From: Anisakis pegreffii | Taxonomy: Eukaryota > Nematoda > Chromadorea > Rhabditida > Anisakidae | Assembly: GCA_035041965.1 (NCBI GenBank) | Contig: JAPYMA010000173.1 | Span: 310,001-374,000 of the forward strand | Direction of reading: 5' to 3' | DNA length: 64,000 nt | Shown here: positions 46,201 to 52,935 of the stretch, in pieces | Position numbering within the stretch: the stretch's first letter is position 1 | Layout of the letters: every line of letters begins with the position of its first letter | The notes under the pieces: model-generated | Told to the model about the DNA's origin: nothing | The model's database searches: none | What the model saw: only the letters and a program-made list of their open reading frames with translations | Position numbers and translations under genes: made by a program

Positions 46201-49196
46201 TGTTTTTTGCGATTTTTTCGCATCGTTCGAGATTTTTCCCATCTTGAGGGTCTCTAGCACGTCATTTCAACGAGATGTATTCTAATCATTTAATCGCAAT
46301 TCTTTAAGGATGACTTTTACGTGCCCTGTAAGGAGCTAGCGTTGAAATTCCAACGGGGCGATATATTGCATGTGATAAGCACTTCCGACGAGAACTGGTG
46401 GCAAGCCTATCGTGAAGGAGACGACCCATCCTCATCGCTAGCAGGCCTAATACCATCAACTCATTTTCAGCAGCAGTCAGTTTTCCGTCTCCTTATCGAA
46501 AATATTTGGAATTTGTTTTCCAAATTTTTTCGTCCTTCGGAATTTATCATTCACGTTTTCTATTCCATAAATTTTTAATTTCTTCTCATATTAGCACTTC
46601 TATTTTTCGCTGTATTAGAATTCTCCAGTCGGAATTTTTCAGCTTATTTCTCATTATCCCAATGTAACATTTCACTTTCATCGGTTTCTAATTCAGTTGA
46701 TTATCAGGCGATTTCGCTACGCGATGATTTGCTTAAGCACAAGGATTGTTTTGTTTTAGAGTGATTCTTTACAATCGTGAATTGGAGAGAGAGAACACCT
46801 CGGACAGTAGTACAAAACGGAAAGACTTCTTTGGGTGTACCAAGAAGAAATCGCTCGGTAAAGCGAAAGGAAAACGAATTGTACAGGATGAGATGAAATC
46901 AGCTGATGAAGTTTCAAATGATGACAGTGGTTTGTTTCCAACTCTTTTCGCTTCCTTGTCTTCAGTTATTCGCATCTTCATTTTTGTGCTGAACTACTTG
47001 GAAAGGTGAAAATAATATCGATACACAATATGAGCAATCCTGGCCGTTAGCAAACAGATACAGTCTGCGGTACTCAGACAGCCGTGTTGTGAATGTTATA
47101 AGGAAGATTGCCTACGCATTGTGATGTGCTTGATTGCATGAACATTCTCAATGGATACCTTCTGCTTTCAAACGGCCTATCCTCGATCGTTCCCATCATG
47201 AAGCAGTTTCAATTTCTAGTTTTCTTTCAAGAATTTTTTCGACAATTTTCAGAGATGCTCACGTATGAAGAAGTATCACTGTATATGTCAAAAGGGACTC
47301 GAAAAAGACCAATAGTTTTGTGTGGACCCGAAGGAGTGGGTTGTCTCGAGCTCAGGCAACGTCTCGTAGAGAGTGATAAGAGTAAATTCGCAAGTGCTGT
47401 TCCTCGTAAGTATCTCTGGTTTCTTGGTTTCACTGTCTTATTTCCGTAAGATTTTGTGCAATCGATCAAATTGAATGGATAATAATCGAGCGAGCAGTTC
47501 ATTGAACATGAAAGGATATCGATCTCGGACTGATGTTTTGTAATATGTTCCCATGTTTAAATGAAGTGACTCCTTCAGAAAACTACCTTGTCAATTCGAA
47601 CAGTTTAGCCACCATTAAATATGTGTTTGGTTGTGTGCCACAACAGAGATTATATTGAAATAGTTTACATACATGACATGCCTTCGTAAATTTAGTTACA
47701 GTTTTAGAACTAAGCAATCACTTTTCTGACAACCAAGGTCCACCTGTATCGGGTAGTATCCTTCCTTGAATTTTGGAGCTGCCCAGCAGTTCCGAGCATC
47801 CAACCAGCCCCTAGCATTCATCCTTAAATAAAAACCCATCTGACCGCAAGTGATAAAAATGTCGAATATTACTTCATTTCGACTGATAATATTCATCGTG
47901 CAACTTGCAGACACAACGCGACCAAAGAAATCCGGTGAATTGGACGATGTGCATTTTCATTTTGTGACACGGCAAAAGTTTCAAGAAGACGCAAAAATGG
48001 GTAAATTCATTGAATATGGTGAATATCAGAAGCATTTATATGGTACTTCAATTGCTGCAATTCAAAGCGTCGTGAATCGTGGGAAAATTTGTTTACTAAC
48101 ACTTAAGGCCGAGGTAATTTTTTTGGGATTTTTTTATTGGATGATTGCAGTTTGCACAGCTGGTGAAGATGATTAACAGGAATGAAATATATGTAATATC
48201 CGTGAAAGAAAACTTTTGTTACTTCCTACTAAATAGCGTAAGCTAAATGCATAAATTTCATTAATTAGTCAGTTCCTTTTTGGTTTTAATATATTGATGA
48301 GGTATGAAGATGGATTGTCAACGATATGGGCATTTTGAATAGTAACAATAGAAAGAATGAGGGAAGAGTAAGGCTTAGTTTTGAATGCTTTTTTTGCTTA
48401 CCAATATCGGGCTGTGATAAGAAATACATGGATGCTGATGATGGTGAATGGTGAAAAAGTTCCGATTCACTCCGGTGTTATAATATATTTGAGGCGTTAA
48501 CTGTATCCTTCTGAACAAATCATATCTTTAACAAATATCAAATCTTTAAAACAAATCATATCTTTAGAATTGTACATTTCAGAATCTGAAAGCGCTCAGG
48601 CGAACATCGTTAATGCCTTATGTAGTGTTCATAGCGCCACCGTCACTGCAACAGTTGAAGCGACAGAAGGAAGCATTAGGCCAGTTCAATGTCAAAGAAG
48701 AACAGCTGAAGTTAACATTGAATGAGGGAAAACTCACTGAACAGGTAGATAGATACTTTCTGCTTGAAACGCCTCAATTTGGCAGCATTCGATTTCAAGT
48801 TACCTTTCAGAATCAATTGCTTAAGCAATTGCCTACTGCTACTTGATAGCGATTTTCGGCTCGCATTGAACATCCTACTGCTATGAAATCGAAACTTTGA
48901 AAGTTCCGCCAATCATTAAAACTTGCGAATTTAAAATTTCTATTGTGAACCTAGACGTGGAGTCAAAATGTTTCCACAAATCTCAATCAATATCATTCAT
49001 TTATCTGTCTGGCACAAAATGGTCATTGTGATCATAAATTCAGGAATATGGCCACTTATTTGACCATATCATTGTGAATATTGACTTGGATCGATCGCTG
49101 AACGAAATGAAAGATATTGTTCGAAAGTTGGAAACTGAACCACAATGGGTGCCATCATTTTGGCTTAATAGACCCGAAGCGAATTATTATCGCTGA
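10116..49196 (+). CDS. magu-2: PALS1/MPP5/Stardust-type MAGUK polarity scaffold, multi-exon, with an extra N-terminal PDZ
   Basis: Nineteen exons (10116-10204, 10409-10646, 16505-16744, 17251-17377, 26999-27108, 33361-33436, 40768-40922, 41328-41497, 42025-42212, 44567-44721, 45141-45263, 45522-45683, 45929-46057, 46309-46475, 46760-46929, 47253-47405, 47911-48113, 48583-48744, 49044-49196) join with consistent phase into 989 residues plus TGA. Order: Pro/Tyr-rich N terminus, PDZ-1, acidic linker, PAR-6-binding-like charged helix, one L27, PDZ-2, SH3, basic hook, GK-like domain. PDZ-2 to the GK end follows PALS1 closely. Family knowledge: PALS1 is a membrane-associated scaffold linking Crumbs tails (PDZ/SH3/GK), PAR-6 (N terminus) and L27 partners PATJ and LIN-7 in the apical polarity complex. 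Human PALS1 has no PDZ-1. An ATG at 10,158 is the first internal start; translation may begin further upstream or at internal alternative exons. The symbol is the C. elegans orthologue name from memory. Confidence 0.85.
10409..10646 (+). CDS. magu-2: magu-2-like exon, Pro/Tyr-rich N-terminal region
   Basis: Acceptor TTTCTTCAG ends at 10,408; donor GTGAGT begins at 10,647. The frame is [16 protein letters not shown] onward, low in hydrophobic residues and rich in Pro, Ser, Ala and Tyr, suggesting a disordered region. I see no known domain. Composition is clearly protein-like compared with the T-rich flanks, and both splice signals are strong. Confidence 0.7.
12050..12147. repeat. A+T-rich imperfect tandem repeat (GATTATT family)
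   Basis: Repeated GATTATTGATTTA-type units of 7-13 bp occur back to back, with two longer units containing GATTTAACA and CATGATTAT. This looks like a degenerate minisatellite within an intron. Confidence 0.7.
15171..15240 (+). ncRNA. tRNA-derived module with pol III box A and box B, left arm
   Basis: TGGCCTGGTGGG (15,177-15,188) resembles a tRNA A box (TGGCNNAGTGG), and GGTTCTGTCCC (15,221-15,231) resembles a B box (GGTTCGANTCC). They are about 32 bases apart, a normal tRNA spacing, with GCGCTAGC between them. The segment is probably a degenerate tRNA/SINE head captured in the mobile element rather than a working tRNA: I cannot fold a full cloverleaf, and the T loop lacks TTCGA. Confidence 0.5.
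15600..15675 (-). ncRNA. tRNA-derived module, inverted copy in right arm
   Basis: This is the reverse-complement copy of the 15,171-15,240 module: B box at 15,610-15,620 and A box at 15,653-15,664 read on the minus strand. Transcripts from the two modules would run towards each other and be complementary across the arms. Confidence 0.5.
16505..16744 (+). CDS. magu-2: magu-2-like exon before PDZ-1, with possible 33-nt internal intron
   Basis: Acceptor CGTTCAG ends at 16,504. The frame reads [19 protein letters not shown], continues in frame through 16,562-16,594, then [14 protein letters not shown] and on to a tentative donor (GTTCGA at 16,745), phase 0. A second strong acceptor (AAATTTCAG) ends at 16,594, so the exon could start at 16,595, or 16,562-16,594 (GT...AG, 33 nt) could be a tiny intron. 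All options preserve frame. The donor is non-consensus; an earlier phase 0 alternative lies after ACCAAC in the same exon. Confidence 0.6.
17251..17377 (+). CDS. magu-2: magu-2-like exon, start of PDZ-1
   Basis: Acceptor TGTTTACAG ends at 17,250; donor GTTAGT begins at 17,378. The exon encodes [17 protein letters not shown], then the carboxylate-binding loop RVGFSMGGG (the GLGF position of PDZ domains) and the strand [10 protein letters not shown]. It ends in phase 1 within a Gly codon completed by the exon at 26,999, after a 9.6 kb intron. Confidence 0.8.
24021..24400 (+). other. Exon-like open frame of unknown status inside intron
   Basis: Acceptor TTTCTAG ends at 24,020, and the frame is open to a TGA at 24,398 with balanced composition (for example [20 protein letters not shown]), unlike nearby T-rich frames. 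A consensus-like donor (GTGAGG) occurs at 24,269. As a PDZ-1 cassette it fails: entry phase 1 fits, but exit at the donor is phase 0, whereas 26,999 needs phase 1. It could be an alternative terminal exon, an unrelated nested gene or a retroposed fragment. I recognise no domain. Confidence 0.3.
26621..26810 (+). CDS. Candidate alternative first exon, 0.2 kb upstream of PDZ-1 second half
   Basis: An ATG at 26,621 opens [20 protein letters not shown], followed by a basic RRKKS site, a Ser/Thr/Asn-rich stretch and IPLPG. Three phase 1 donors are possible; the best is GTGTGT at 26,811. All are compatible with the exon at 26,999. The 120 bases upstream are rich in G+C and CpG, as expected of a promoter/leader. 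An isoform from here would carry only the second half of PDZ-1, and so probably no functional PDZ-1. Confidence 0.5.
26999..27108 (+). CDS. magu-2: magu-2-like exon, middle of PDZ-1
   Basis: Acceptor TTTTTTGCAG ends at 26,998; donor GTAAGT begins at 27,109. It encodes [19 protein letters not shown] and then the alpha-B helix ([12 protein letters not shown]). This is the classic PDZ signature: the G-D-x-I-x-x-V-N-G turn, then a helix with His at its first position. That His is typical of class I PDZ domains that bind S/T-x-hydrophobic C termini, so class I binding is an inference for PDZ-1. Confidence 0.9.
27974..28105 (+). CDS. Candidate alternative first exon
   Basis: An ATG at 27,974 opens [20 protein letters not shown] and runs to DAHFE before a donor (GTGAAC at 28,106) in phase 0, the phase needed for the exon at 33,361. 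G+C is raised and codons are balanced. The product would lack PDZ-1 except its last strand. A 92-codon minus-strand frame (28,047-27,769) overlaps and also looks moderately protein-like, so strand assignment is not certain. Confidence 0.35.
30041..30187 (+). CDS. Small secretory-like ORF with TATA box, inside intron
   Basis: TATAAAA at 30,041-30,047 lies about 55 bases before an ATG at 30,101. The 28-codon frame (30,101-30,187) reads [18 protein letters not shown] and ends in SVGSLTVS then TGA. Residues 3-16 form a hydrophobic core after a positive N terminus, as in signal peptides. It could be the first exon of a nested secreted-protein gene, since GT dinucleotides near 30,158 and 30,164 could act as donors. 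It could equally be a micro-ORF or chance. Confidence 0.25.
   Translation, partial: YKIRSIYYPHSIRIIRIIIIMRQLVVAALIAVPVTFGCTVSVGSLTVS
32625..32786 (+). CDS. Candidate alternative first exon, 0.6 kb upstream of exon 33361
   Basis: An ATG at 32,625 opens [20 protein letters not shown] and continues as a balanced, Cys/His/Asp-containing 54-codon frame ending FKEFNGPK. The donor would be GTTCGA at 32,787 in phase 0, matching the exon at 33,361. The composition stands out strongly from the flanking intron. The resulting isoform would omit PDZ-1 and start directly before the linker. The donor is weak but has the same six bases as the tentative donor at 16,745. Confidence 0.5.
33361..33436 (+). CDS. 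magu-2: magu-2-like exon, end of PDZ-1 and linker
   Basis: Acceptor CAATTTCAG ends at 33,360; donor GTAAGC begins at 33,437. It encodes [14 protein letters not shown], the final beta strand of PDZ-1, then an acidic [10 protein letters not shown] linker. It ends in phase 1 and can join either 40,768 or 38,944, both of which need phase 1. Confidence 0.85.
35434..35455. repeat. TTG trinucleotide microsatellite
   Basis: Seven TTG/CTG units lie in an intron; the poly-Cys frame it produces is not taken as coding. Confidence 0.85.
36777..36820. repeat. 24-bp tandem duplication, two copies
   Basis: TAGATTTGGCTATTTTCAAT occurs at 36,777-36,796 and again at 36,801-36,820, separated by ATGA. It is an exact recent duplication in an intron. 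Confidence 0.9.
38944..39046 (+). CDS. magu-2: Optional magu-2-like exon, interchangeable with 40768 + 41328
   Basis: Acceptor TTTTTCAG ends at 38,943; donor GTAATT begins at 39,047. The open frame reads [19 protein letters not shown] and ends VGKKLKR. Entry is phase 1 (from 33,436) and exit is phase 2. That exit does not fit 40,768 but does fit 42,025, where it would give [11 protein letters not shown]. If unspliced, the frame meets TAA immediately (AGG TAA), making it a possible terminal exon. Either way, an isoform using it would skip the charged helix in 41,328-41,497. Confidence 0.6.
40768..40922 (+). CDS. magu-2: magu-2-like exon, linker before the PAR-6-binding-like region
   Basis: The acceptor is GTTCAG ending at 40,767, or CTCTAG ending at 40,779; both are phase 1 and differ by four residues. 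It encodes [20 protein letters not shown] and on to TPAAIQQK, then donor GTAGTT in phase 0. No domain is recognised. An internal ATG lies at 40,824. Confidence 0.7.
41328..41497 (+). CDS. magu-2: magu-2-like exon, conserved charged helix (PALS1 N-terminal ECR1-like)
   Basis: The exon opens with ATG ([11 protein letters not shown]) after ATTGAG, or nine bases later after ATGGCTCAG; both fit phase 0. It encodes a Gly/Pro stretch, then [20 protein letters not shown], an alternating basic/acidic helix that matches the segment of PALS1 bound by the PAR-6 PDZ domain. It ends in phase 2 at donor GTCTCG (41,498). The ATG at 41,328 could also initiate a short PALS1-sized isoform. Confidence 0.75.
42025..42212 (+). 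CDS. magu-2: magu-2-like exon, ECR2-like region
   Basis: Homology to PALS1 continues directly across the junction ([16 protein letters not shown]), so the acceptor must be CATTTAAG ending at 42,024, an unusual AAG. The exon continues with acidic/Lys-rich sequence, [11 protein letters not shown] and [10 protein letters not shown], and ends at a strong GTAAGT donor in phase 1. Confidence 0.8.
42213..44566 (+). other. magu-2: Intron of about 2.35 kb with possible cassette exons
   Basis: It begins GTAAGT and ends TAATTGCAG. It holds the candidate cassette segments at 43,498 and 43,847. No recognisable second L27 exon was found in it. Confidence 0.6.
43498..43880 (+). CDS. Candidate two-exon cassette (43498-43562 and 43847-43880)
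   Basis: Segment one: acceptor TTCAACAG, frame [20 protein letters not shown], strong donor GTAAGT; it enters in phase 1 and exits in phase 0. Segment two: acceptor CGTTTCAG, frame [11 protein letters not shown], donor GTATAT; it enters in phase 0 and exits in phase 1. Together they add 33 residues without breaking frame between 42,212 and 44,567; neither works alone. Segment one looks better than segment two. Confidence 0.3.
44567..44721 (+). CDS. magu-2: magu-2-like exon, L27 domain
   Basis: Acceptor TAATTGCAG ends at 44,566; donor GTGAGT begins at 44,722. It encodes [20 protein letters not shown] and then [20 protein letters not shown], the helix pattern of an L27 hetero-oligomerisation domain. 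Its distance from PDZ-2 (about 30 residues) matches the second L27 (L27C) of PALS1, the LIN-7-binding copy. A first copy was not found. Confidence 0.8.
45141..45263 (+). CDS. magu-2: magu-2-like exon, entry to PDZ-2
   Basis: The acceptor is either AATTAAG ending at 45,140 or ATCAG ending at 45,152, a four-residue choice, both phase 0. It encodes a Ser/Thr-rich linker, then [16 protein letters not shown], the first strand of the PALS1 PDZ domain (KIVRI in PALS1). Donor GTGAGG at 45,264. Confidence 0.85.
45522..45683 (+). CDS. magu-2: magu-2-like exon, PDZ-2 core
   Basis: Acceptor AATTTTAG ends at 45,521. The exon encodes [14 protein letters not shown] binding-loop sequence (GATVRNE), the strand [33 protein letters not shown] and the alpha-B helix SVTEVCDIL. 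This is the most closely PALS1-like PDZ in the window; in that family it binds the Crumbs C terminus. Donor GTCAGT at 45,684. Confidence 0.95.
45929..46057 (+). CDS. magu-2: magu-2-like exon, end of PDZ-2 and start of SH3
   Basis: Acceptor ATTTTTAG ends at 45,928; donor GTGGTC begins at 46,058. It encodes the last PDZ strand ([12 protein letters not shown]), a Glu/Thr-rich linker and the SH3 opening [11 protein letters not shown] (the ALYDY motif). Confidence 0.92.
46309..46475 (+). CDS. magu-2: magu-2-like exon, SH3 domain body
   Basis: Homology starts exactly at [20 protein letters not shown], so the acceptor is TTCTTTAAG ending at 46,308, a second AAG site. The exon continues through [18 protein letters not shown] and LAGLIPS to FQQQ. 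The WWQAYREGD core and VPCKEL match the MPP-family SH3, which packs against the GK domain rather than acting as a free Pro-rich-motif binder. Donor GTCAGT at 46,476, phase 2. Confidence 0.95.
46760..46929 (+). CDS. magu-2: magu-2-like exon, SH3-GK hook
   Basis: Acceptor TGTTTTAG ends at 46,759; donor GTTTGT begins at 46,930, phase 1. It encodes [15 protein letters not shown], then a Lys-rich patch ([14 protein letters not shown]) and an acidic Asp/Ser tail. In MAGUKs this hook binds 4.1-type FERM proteins or calmodulin; that role is inferred here from the basic patch. Confidence 0.85.
47253..47405 (+). CDS. magu-2: magu-2-like exon, start of guanylate-kinase-like domain
   Basis: Acceptor AATTTTCAG ends at 47,252; donor GTAAGT begins at 47,406. 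It encodes [30 protein letters not shown] and ASAVP. The loop GPEGVGC lacks the P-loop Lys of active guanylate kinases (GxxGxGK), as in other MAGUKs, so this domain is a protein-binding pseudoenzyme. Confidence 0.95.
47911..48113 (+). CDS. magu-2: magu-2-like exon, GK domain middle
   Basis: Acceptor CAACTTGCAG ends at 47,910; donor GTAATT begins at 48,114. It begins by completing [13 protein letters not shown] (the TTR-x-x-R/K-x-x-E motif of GK folds) and continues [29 protein letters not shown] and [11 protein letters not shown]. All are hallmark MAGUK-GK segments. Confidence 0.96.
48583..48744 (+). CDS. magu-2: magu-2-like exon, GK domain, late part
   Basis: Acceptor TACATTTCAG ends at 48,582; donor GTAGAT begins at 48,745. 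It encodes [20 protein letters not shown], then a Lys/Gln/Glu-rich helix ending GKLTEQ. The YVVFIAPPS strand matches PALS1. Confidence 0.95.
49044..49196 (+). CDS. magu-2: magu-2-like terminal exon, C terminus
   Basis: Acceptor ATAAATTCAG ends at 49,043. The exon encodes [19 protein letters not shown], then the conserved end [11 protein letters not shown] plus a nine-residue extension, NRPEANYYR, before TGA at 49,194-49,196. Most PALS1 proteins stop at or just after the WVP-x-x-W-L motif, so the tail is slightly longer than usual. Confidence 0.95.
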   Translation, partial: EYGHLFDHIIVNIDLDRSLNEMKDIVRKLETEPQWVPSFWLNRPEANYYR

Positions 49197-49256
49197 TGAT
49201 GAAGTGTCGCCTCGCCGTTCACCGCATTCCGAATTCCGATCAACCATATTGACAAC

Positions 49257-49262
49257 AATAAA
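49257..49262 (+). terminator. Polyadenylation signal AATAAA
   Basis: The hexamer lies 61 bases after the magu-2-like stop codon and is followed by A/T-rich sequence, so it is the likely 3' end signal of that gene. Confidence 0.65.
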
Positions 49263-49318
49263 AATAATTTTATTGGCGCTTCTCCGCTTACAAATGCAAT
49301 TTGATTTCTTTTAAAAGA

Positions 49319-49375
49319 GTGCGTTCTTTTGAAACAATCCGTGCTTTTGAAACAATGCGTTGTTTTGTCTCTTTC
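49319..49375. repeat. Short tandem repeat, three imperfect units
   Basis: Units of about 18 bp built on GCGTTCTTTTGAAACAAT are repeated, with the third degenerate. They lie just after the likely poly(A) site. Confidence 0.65.
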
Positions 49376-50554
49376 ATAAAACAAAGCAAGCACTCCATTT
49401 GTTCACACTGTTATCTGCATCCTGAACGCTACCAGCTGCCGAAGAAAATTTTTAGTATCTTCAAACATCGTTTGTTGTCGTGTGCGGCTTTGAAGTACTC
49501 AATCTTCTAGCTTTTCCGAATTATCTGTATCATTCCAGGTGATCTTTCTTTCAGTCTTCCATTCTCAGTGTTTTTTTTTTGAAGATGCTCATTCGAACGG
49601 AATTCAATCGGTTGTGTTTTCATTGCGATTTCTAAACACCCCTGTTCTATGGAAGCTGCGTTTTTGGGGTCATTATTGAGCATTTAACTGTAGAAGTGGG
49701 TTTGTTTGGAATCTTGAATTCAAGTAACTCAACGAATGCAAGCAGACTATCACAGACTGTCTGATTTTTATCGTTTTTGCAAAGAGTCAAGTGATATAAT
49801 GAGCGTCGTGTGATTTAAACTTTTTTGGATCAGTTGGAACAAAATTACTATTCTGCAGTCTGGGCGATTCATAGCCAAGTTAGGTTTTAATTATGAATAA
49901 AGAATGAACGATTAGCGTTTTATTTGCCCTCACTTTACTTGTGATATGATTTATATTCATATGAGCGCGTTTACAAGTTTGAATGCATTTCACTGATTCA
50001 ATTAATTTGTTTATGTGTTGTATTGTTTGTGTTTGCAACCCAATTCACTGTTGCAGTTTATTCGTTGCTCATCGTTATTGTGTATTGCCGCCGCTACGGT
50101 CAGAGAGTTCCTCCATAACATGAAATTTTATGATTTTATGAAATTTTTTCGATGCTATTCAAGGTCTATTTTATGTGCTATACGGCAATGTATTTTTGTT
50201 GTTGTTGTTGTTGCAAATTTCCTATCTGGAGTATATCGAAATTATATTATAACTTAATTTGACATTATGATATAGAATGTGCTTGGTTGCTTGTATTATT
50301 AACATAATTAATAAGTGTTGTTGATATGTATTCGGTTGTGATTTTTAATTCAATTGCCTATTTTGAATAAATGATTTATTCATGATTTTTTTGTTTGTAC
50401 CATATCAATGCAATGATACCGAGGATAAAAACCGAATTGTCTATTGATTCCTTCGCACCGTACGATCGAAATATCAGCTCGCTGAGATTATCGTCTATAT
50501 TTTCAATCAGTTACAATCGAATGATTCAACTGAGTTTTTTATGAGTTCTTTGGC

Positions 50555-50760
50555 GCGATAACAAGGCCCCCATAGGGGAAATTACCCATTTTCGGGTATT
50601 TTGGGAGTGTCAGGGAGGTAATGAAGGGGTGGGGGAATTACCTCTGATGTTATGCTTGGAAATAACAGAGTATTGTAGCGGGAGGGGGAGAAGGGTTATG
50701 ACGGCATGCTAGACCATCGAAGAGGTAATGGAGCACCGGAGTATGGGTACCACTGCTCTA
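50555..50760. other. G-rich island with small inverted repeats
   Basis: This 200-bp block is much richer in G than its flanks. It contains a perfect 8-bp stem (GAGGTAAT at 50,615 with ATTACCTC at 50,637), a TACCC/GGGTA stem at about 50,583-50,598, and clustered G runs (GGG, GGG, GGGG, GGGGG) that could form a quadruplex. It lies about 0.6-0.8 kb upstream of the next gene. It may be a promoter-proximal element or a mobile-element remnant; no open frame is visible. Confidence 0.5.
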
Positions 50761-51274
50761 TCAGAAGCAAAAGTTTGCGGTAAAGTGAATTGGATAGAAT
50801 GTACGAGGAAAATGGCGCTGATCGATGGCAAATTTTAGGTTATTAGTCCAACTGGTTGATGTATGTTCAGGACGTCCTTACCGATATGCTTATTAGAAGG
50901 ATTATTCTGATAGCTTTCGTATCGCCCAGTAGATTTCCTCTTGTATTGCAAATCTATAGCCGTCATCATCAGATGAAATTCAAATACGATATCACATTTG
51001 AGATTGTATCAGTATCATAATTAGGGTATTTTCTGTTAACGGTGGAAACTGATTGAGTTTGGGGATGTTCACACTCTTAAGCATGTTTCGACTTATTTCA
51101 TAAGGAAACTTCATATCAGAGCATTTCCATTCACAACGAGTAAGGAAAATCGCAGAACTGAGAAAATCGCTTGTTCAACTCTGCAGCTCATTGGAGTGAT
51201 CAGAGCGCAGACGTGCGTGCCAGTGGCGTTGTGGCAATTCAACCCACATCAAACAAATTGTTCCAATTCAATTT

Positions 51275-51288
51275 TTTTATTTTTTCAG
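51275..51288 (+). promoter_or_regulatory. Strong acceptor before the ATG, possible spliced-leader site
   Basis: A T-rich tract ending TTTTTTCAG lies 33 bases upstream of the ATG at 51,322, with no obvious upstream exon nearby. In nematodes such an acceptor close to the start codon often receives a trans-spliced leader. This is inference from position and strength. Confidence 0.4.
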
Positions 51289-51321
51289 TGCATACAGTTT
51301 TTCGTGTGATTTGAATTCAAA

Positions 51322-51331
51322 ATGATGGACG
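51322..51331 (+). CDS. Unknown gene, exon 1
   Basis: Two adjacent ATG codons and GAC precede one G and the donor GTACGT. The exon ends in phase 1, which the next exon completes as an Asp codon. Confidence 0.55.
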
Positions 51332-52894
51332 GTACGTTGATTTGGTTTTATTTTTACTTATTTCATTTACTTTTTGGTAATTACACCGAACTTCCGATAT
51401 AGATCGAATGTTACATTGGTTTTGTAAACACTTCAATAGTGCTACGTGGAGTGGAGCACCCTTTCGCAGATCGTCTTTTTAATGAAAAATAAGTTGTGGT
51501 AGTCTATTGTACATTTGCTTTCAACTGGAATTTATCACGATTCAATCAGGTGGAAATTCAGTCAGAAGTATGCTCATGTGATTTTTTAATGATTGTACAC
51601 TGGTGCAACGAAACTTTCATTTAGATGCAATCGATCTGGACTACGAACCAGACAACGAACTTGATATTGCCAGTTCGGAACTTCCGAAGGCACACTCACA
51701 GCGATCCCCTGAGCATACTGAACTACCGCCTGCAGCCGTTGTTGAGGTTGGTGTTTATTTTCGAATTTTACTCGATTGTTTGATTGGTTGTTGAATTCGT
51801 GTTAAATGAATGGTTCGCACTAGTGCTGTTTCGGATGCTCTACTATGCAAGTTCATGTCATGCCACTTAGTTTCAAAGGGGACGAAGGAGTACACTTAGG
51901 ATTGGGATAATGCTTCAGCCTAGAATGACCCGTGAATCATGCCCTGTACGCCCCGAAACAACGCTAGTACCGAATGATTCGCAAGATGTCAGATACGACA
52001 ATTTATCTGAGATCAATGCGTCTTATTTTCGATACTGTTCGAAAACGAGCCGTTGAACTCCAGATAAAGTCGTGAATTTTGTACCTGAATATGATGAGTT
52101 CAAAATTTTGTCAAAGCATGAACACGGCGAAGGCAATTCAAATTCGTATTTGCTATTTGAATTTTATGACAGAGGAGCTCAATGGCCGTTCAACATATGT
52201 GCTACCCTTGATAATTGTCTCGTTTTCATTCGCAATTAGCGACGTATTGCGTTATTATTGAGCATCTATATGAACGACGATATTAAAAGCGCATAAGAGA
52301 GCGAAATGATTCCGCATAAATGAATCTAATTAAGCACCAACTGGACAACTAATTAAGTTAATTGGAAACATTGCCCTTTGCACATATTCCTACATGTTTC
52401 ACTCTTTCATCTGTTGTTTCATGCAGTCTTGTCGCATCTCGAACATAATTTCTCTTCTCTAATGCAGAGTTCCATTTGAGCGTTTGGCTGATTAAAATAT
52501 GGCTTAGGTACAGTAGTGCTGCTGATAGCAAATTTTCGTTGCTTAGCTTCTTATCTGTGTCTAGTGTCTTTTCGATAATTAGTTTCCTCCTCGCAATCAT
52601 TATTTATTCCCTCCCGTGTTTATTGGATCCGTTTGCATGATTGACTTTGATTTGTCATGCATTCGCGCGTCTCTAATAGACAAGAAATGGAGTTTTTATT
52701 CCGAGACTCAATCATGAGTTTCGAAATGAAGCGAACATCATTGATTGAGAATTGATCGGCCTTGGTAGGAGTTTATGTTCTTCGTTTCAATCGTAATTTT
52801 TTGATATGTTTTTACGGGCATTCGGTTTGGATTGAGTACAAAAATTTTGTGGACTTAACTATTTGTAAGTTACGACATTTTGATGGTGTACCGT

Positions 52895-52935
<41 letters not shown>

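Larger units (their letters stand above)
49263..51288. other. Spacer between the two genes
   Basis: About 2 kb with no supported coding region. It contains the tandem repeat at 49,319 and the G-rich island at 50,555. The gap is longer than the few hundred bases normal between genes in nematode operons. Confidence 0.6.

Noticed and set aside
52358..52600. Minus-strand ORF of 80 codons with true ATG (MIARRKLIIEKTLDTDKKL...)
   Set aside because: Moderately protein-like, but Lys/Leu/Thr bias is expected from the complement of T-rich DNA. No promoter, splice partner or domain was found.
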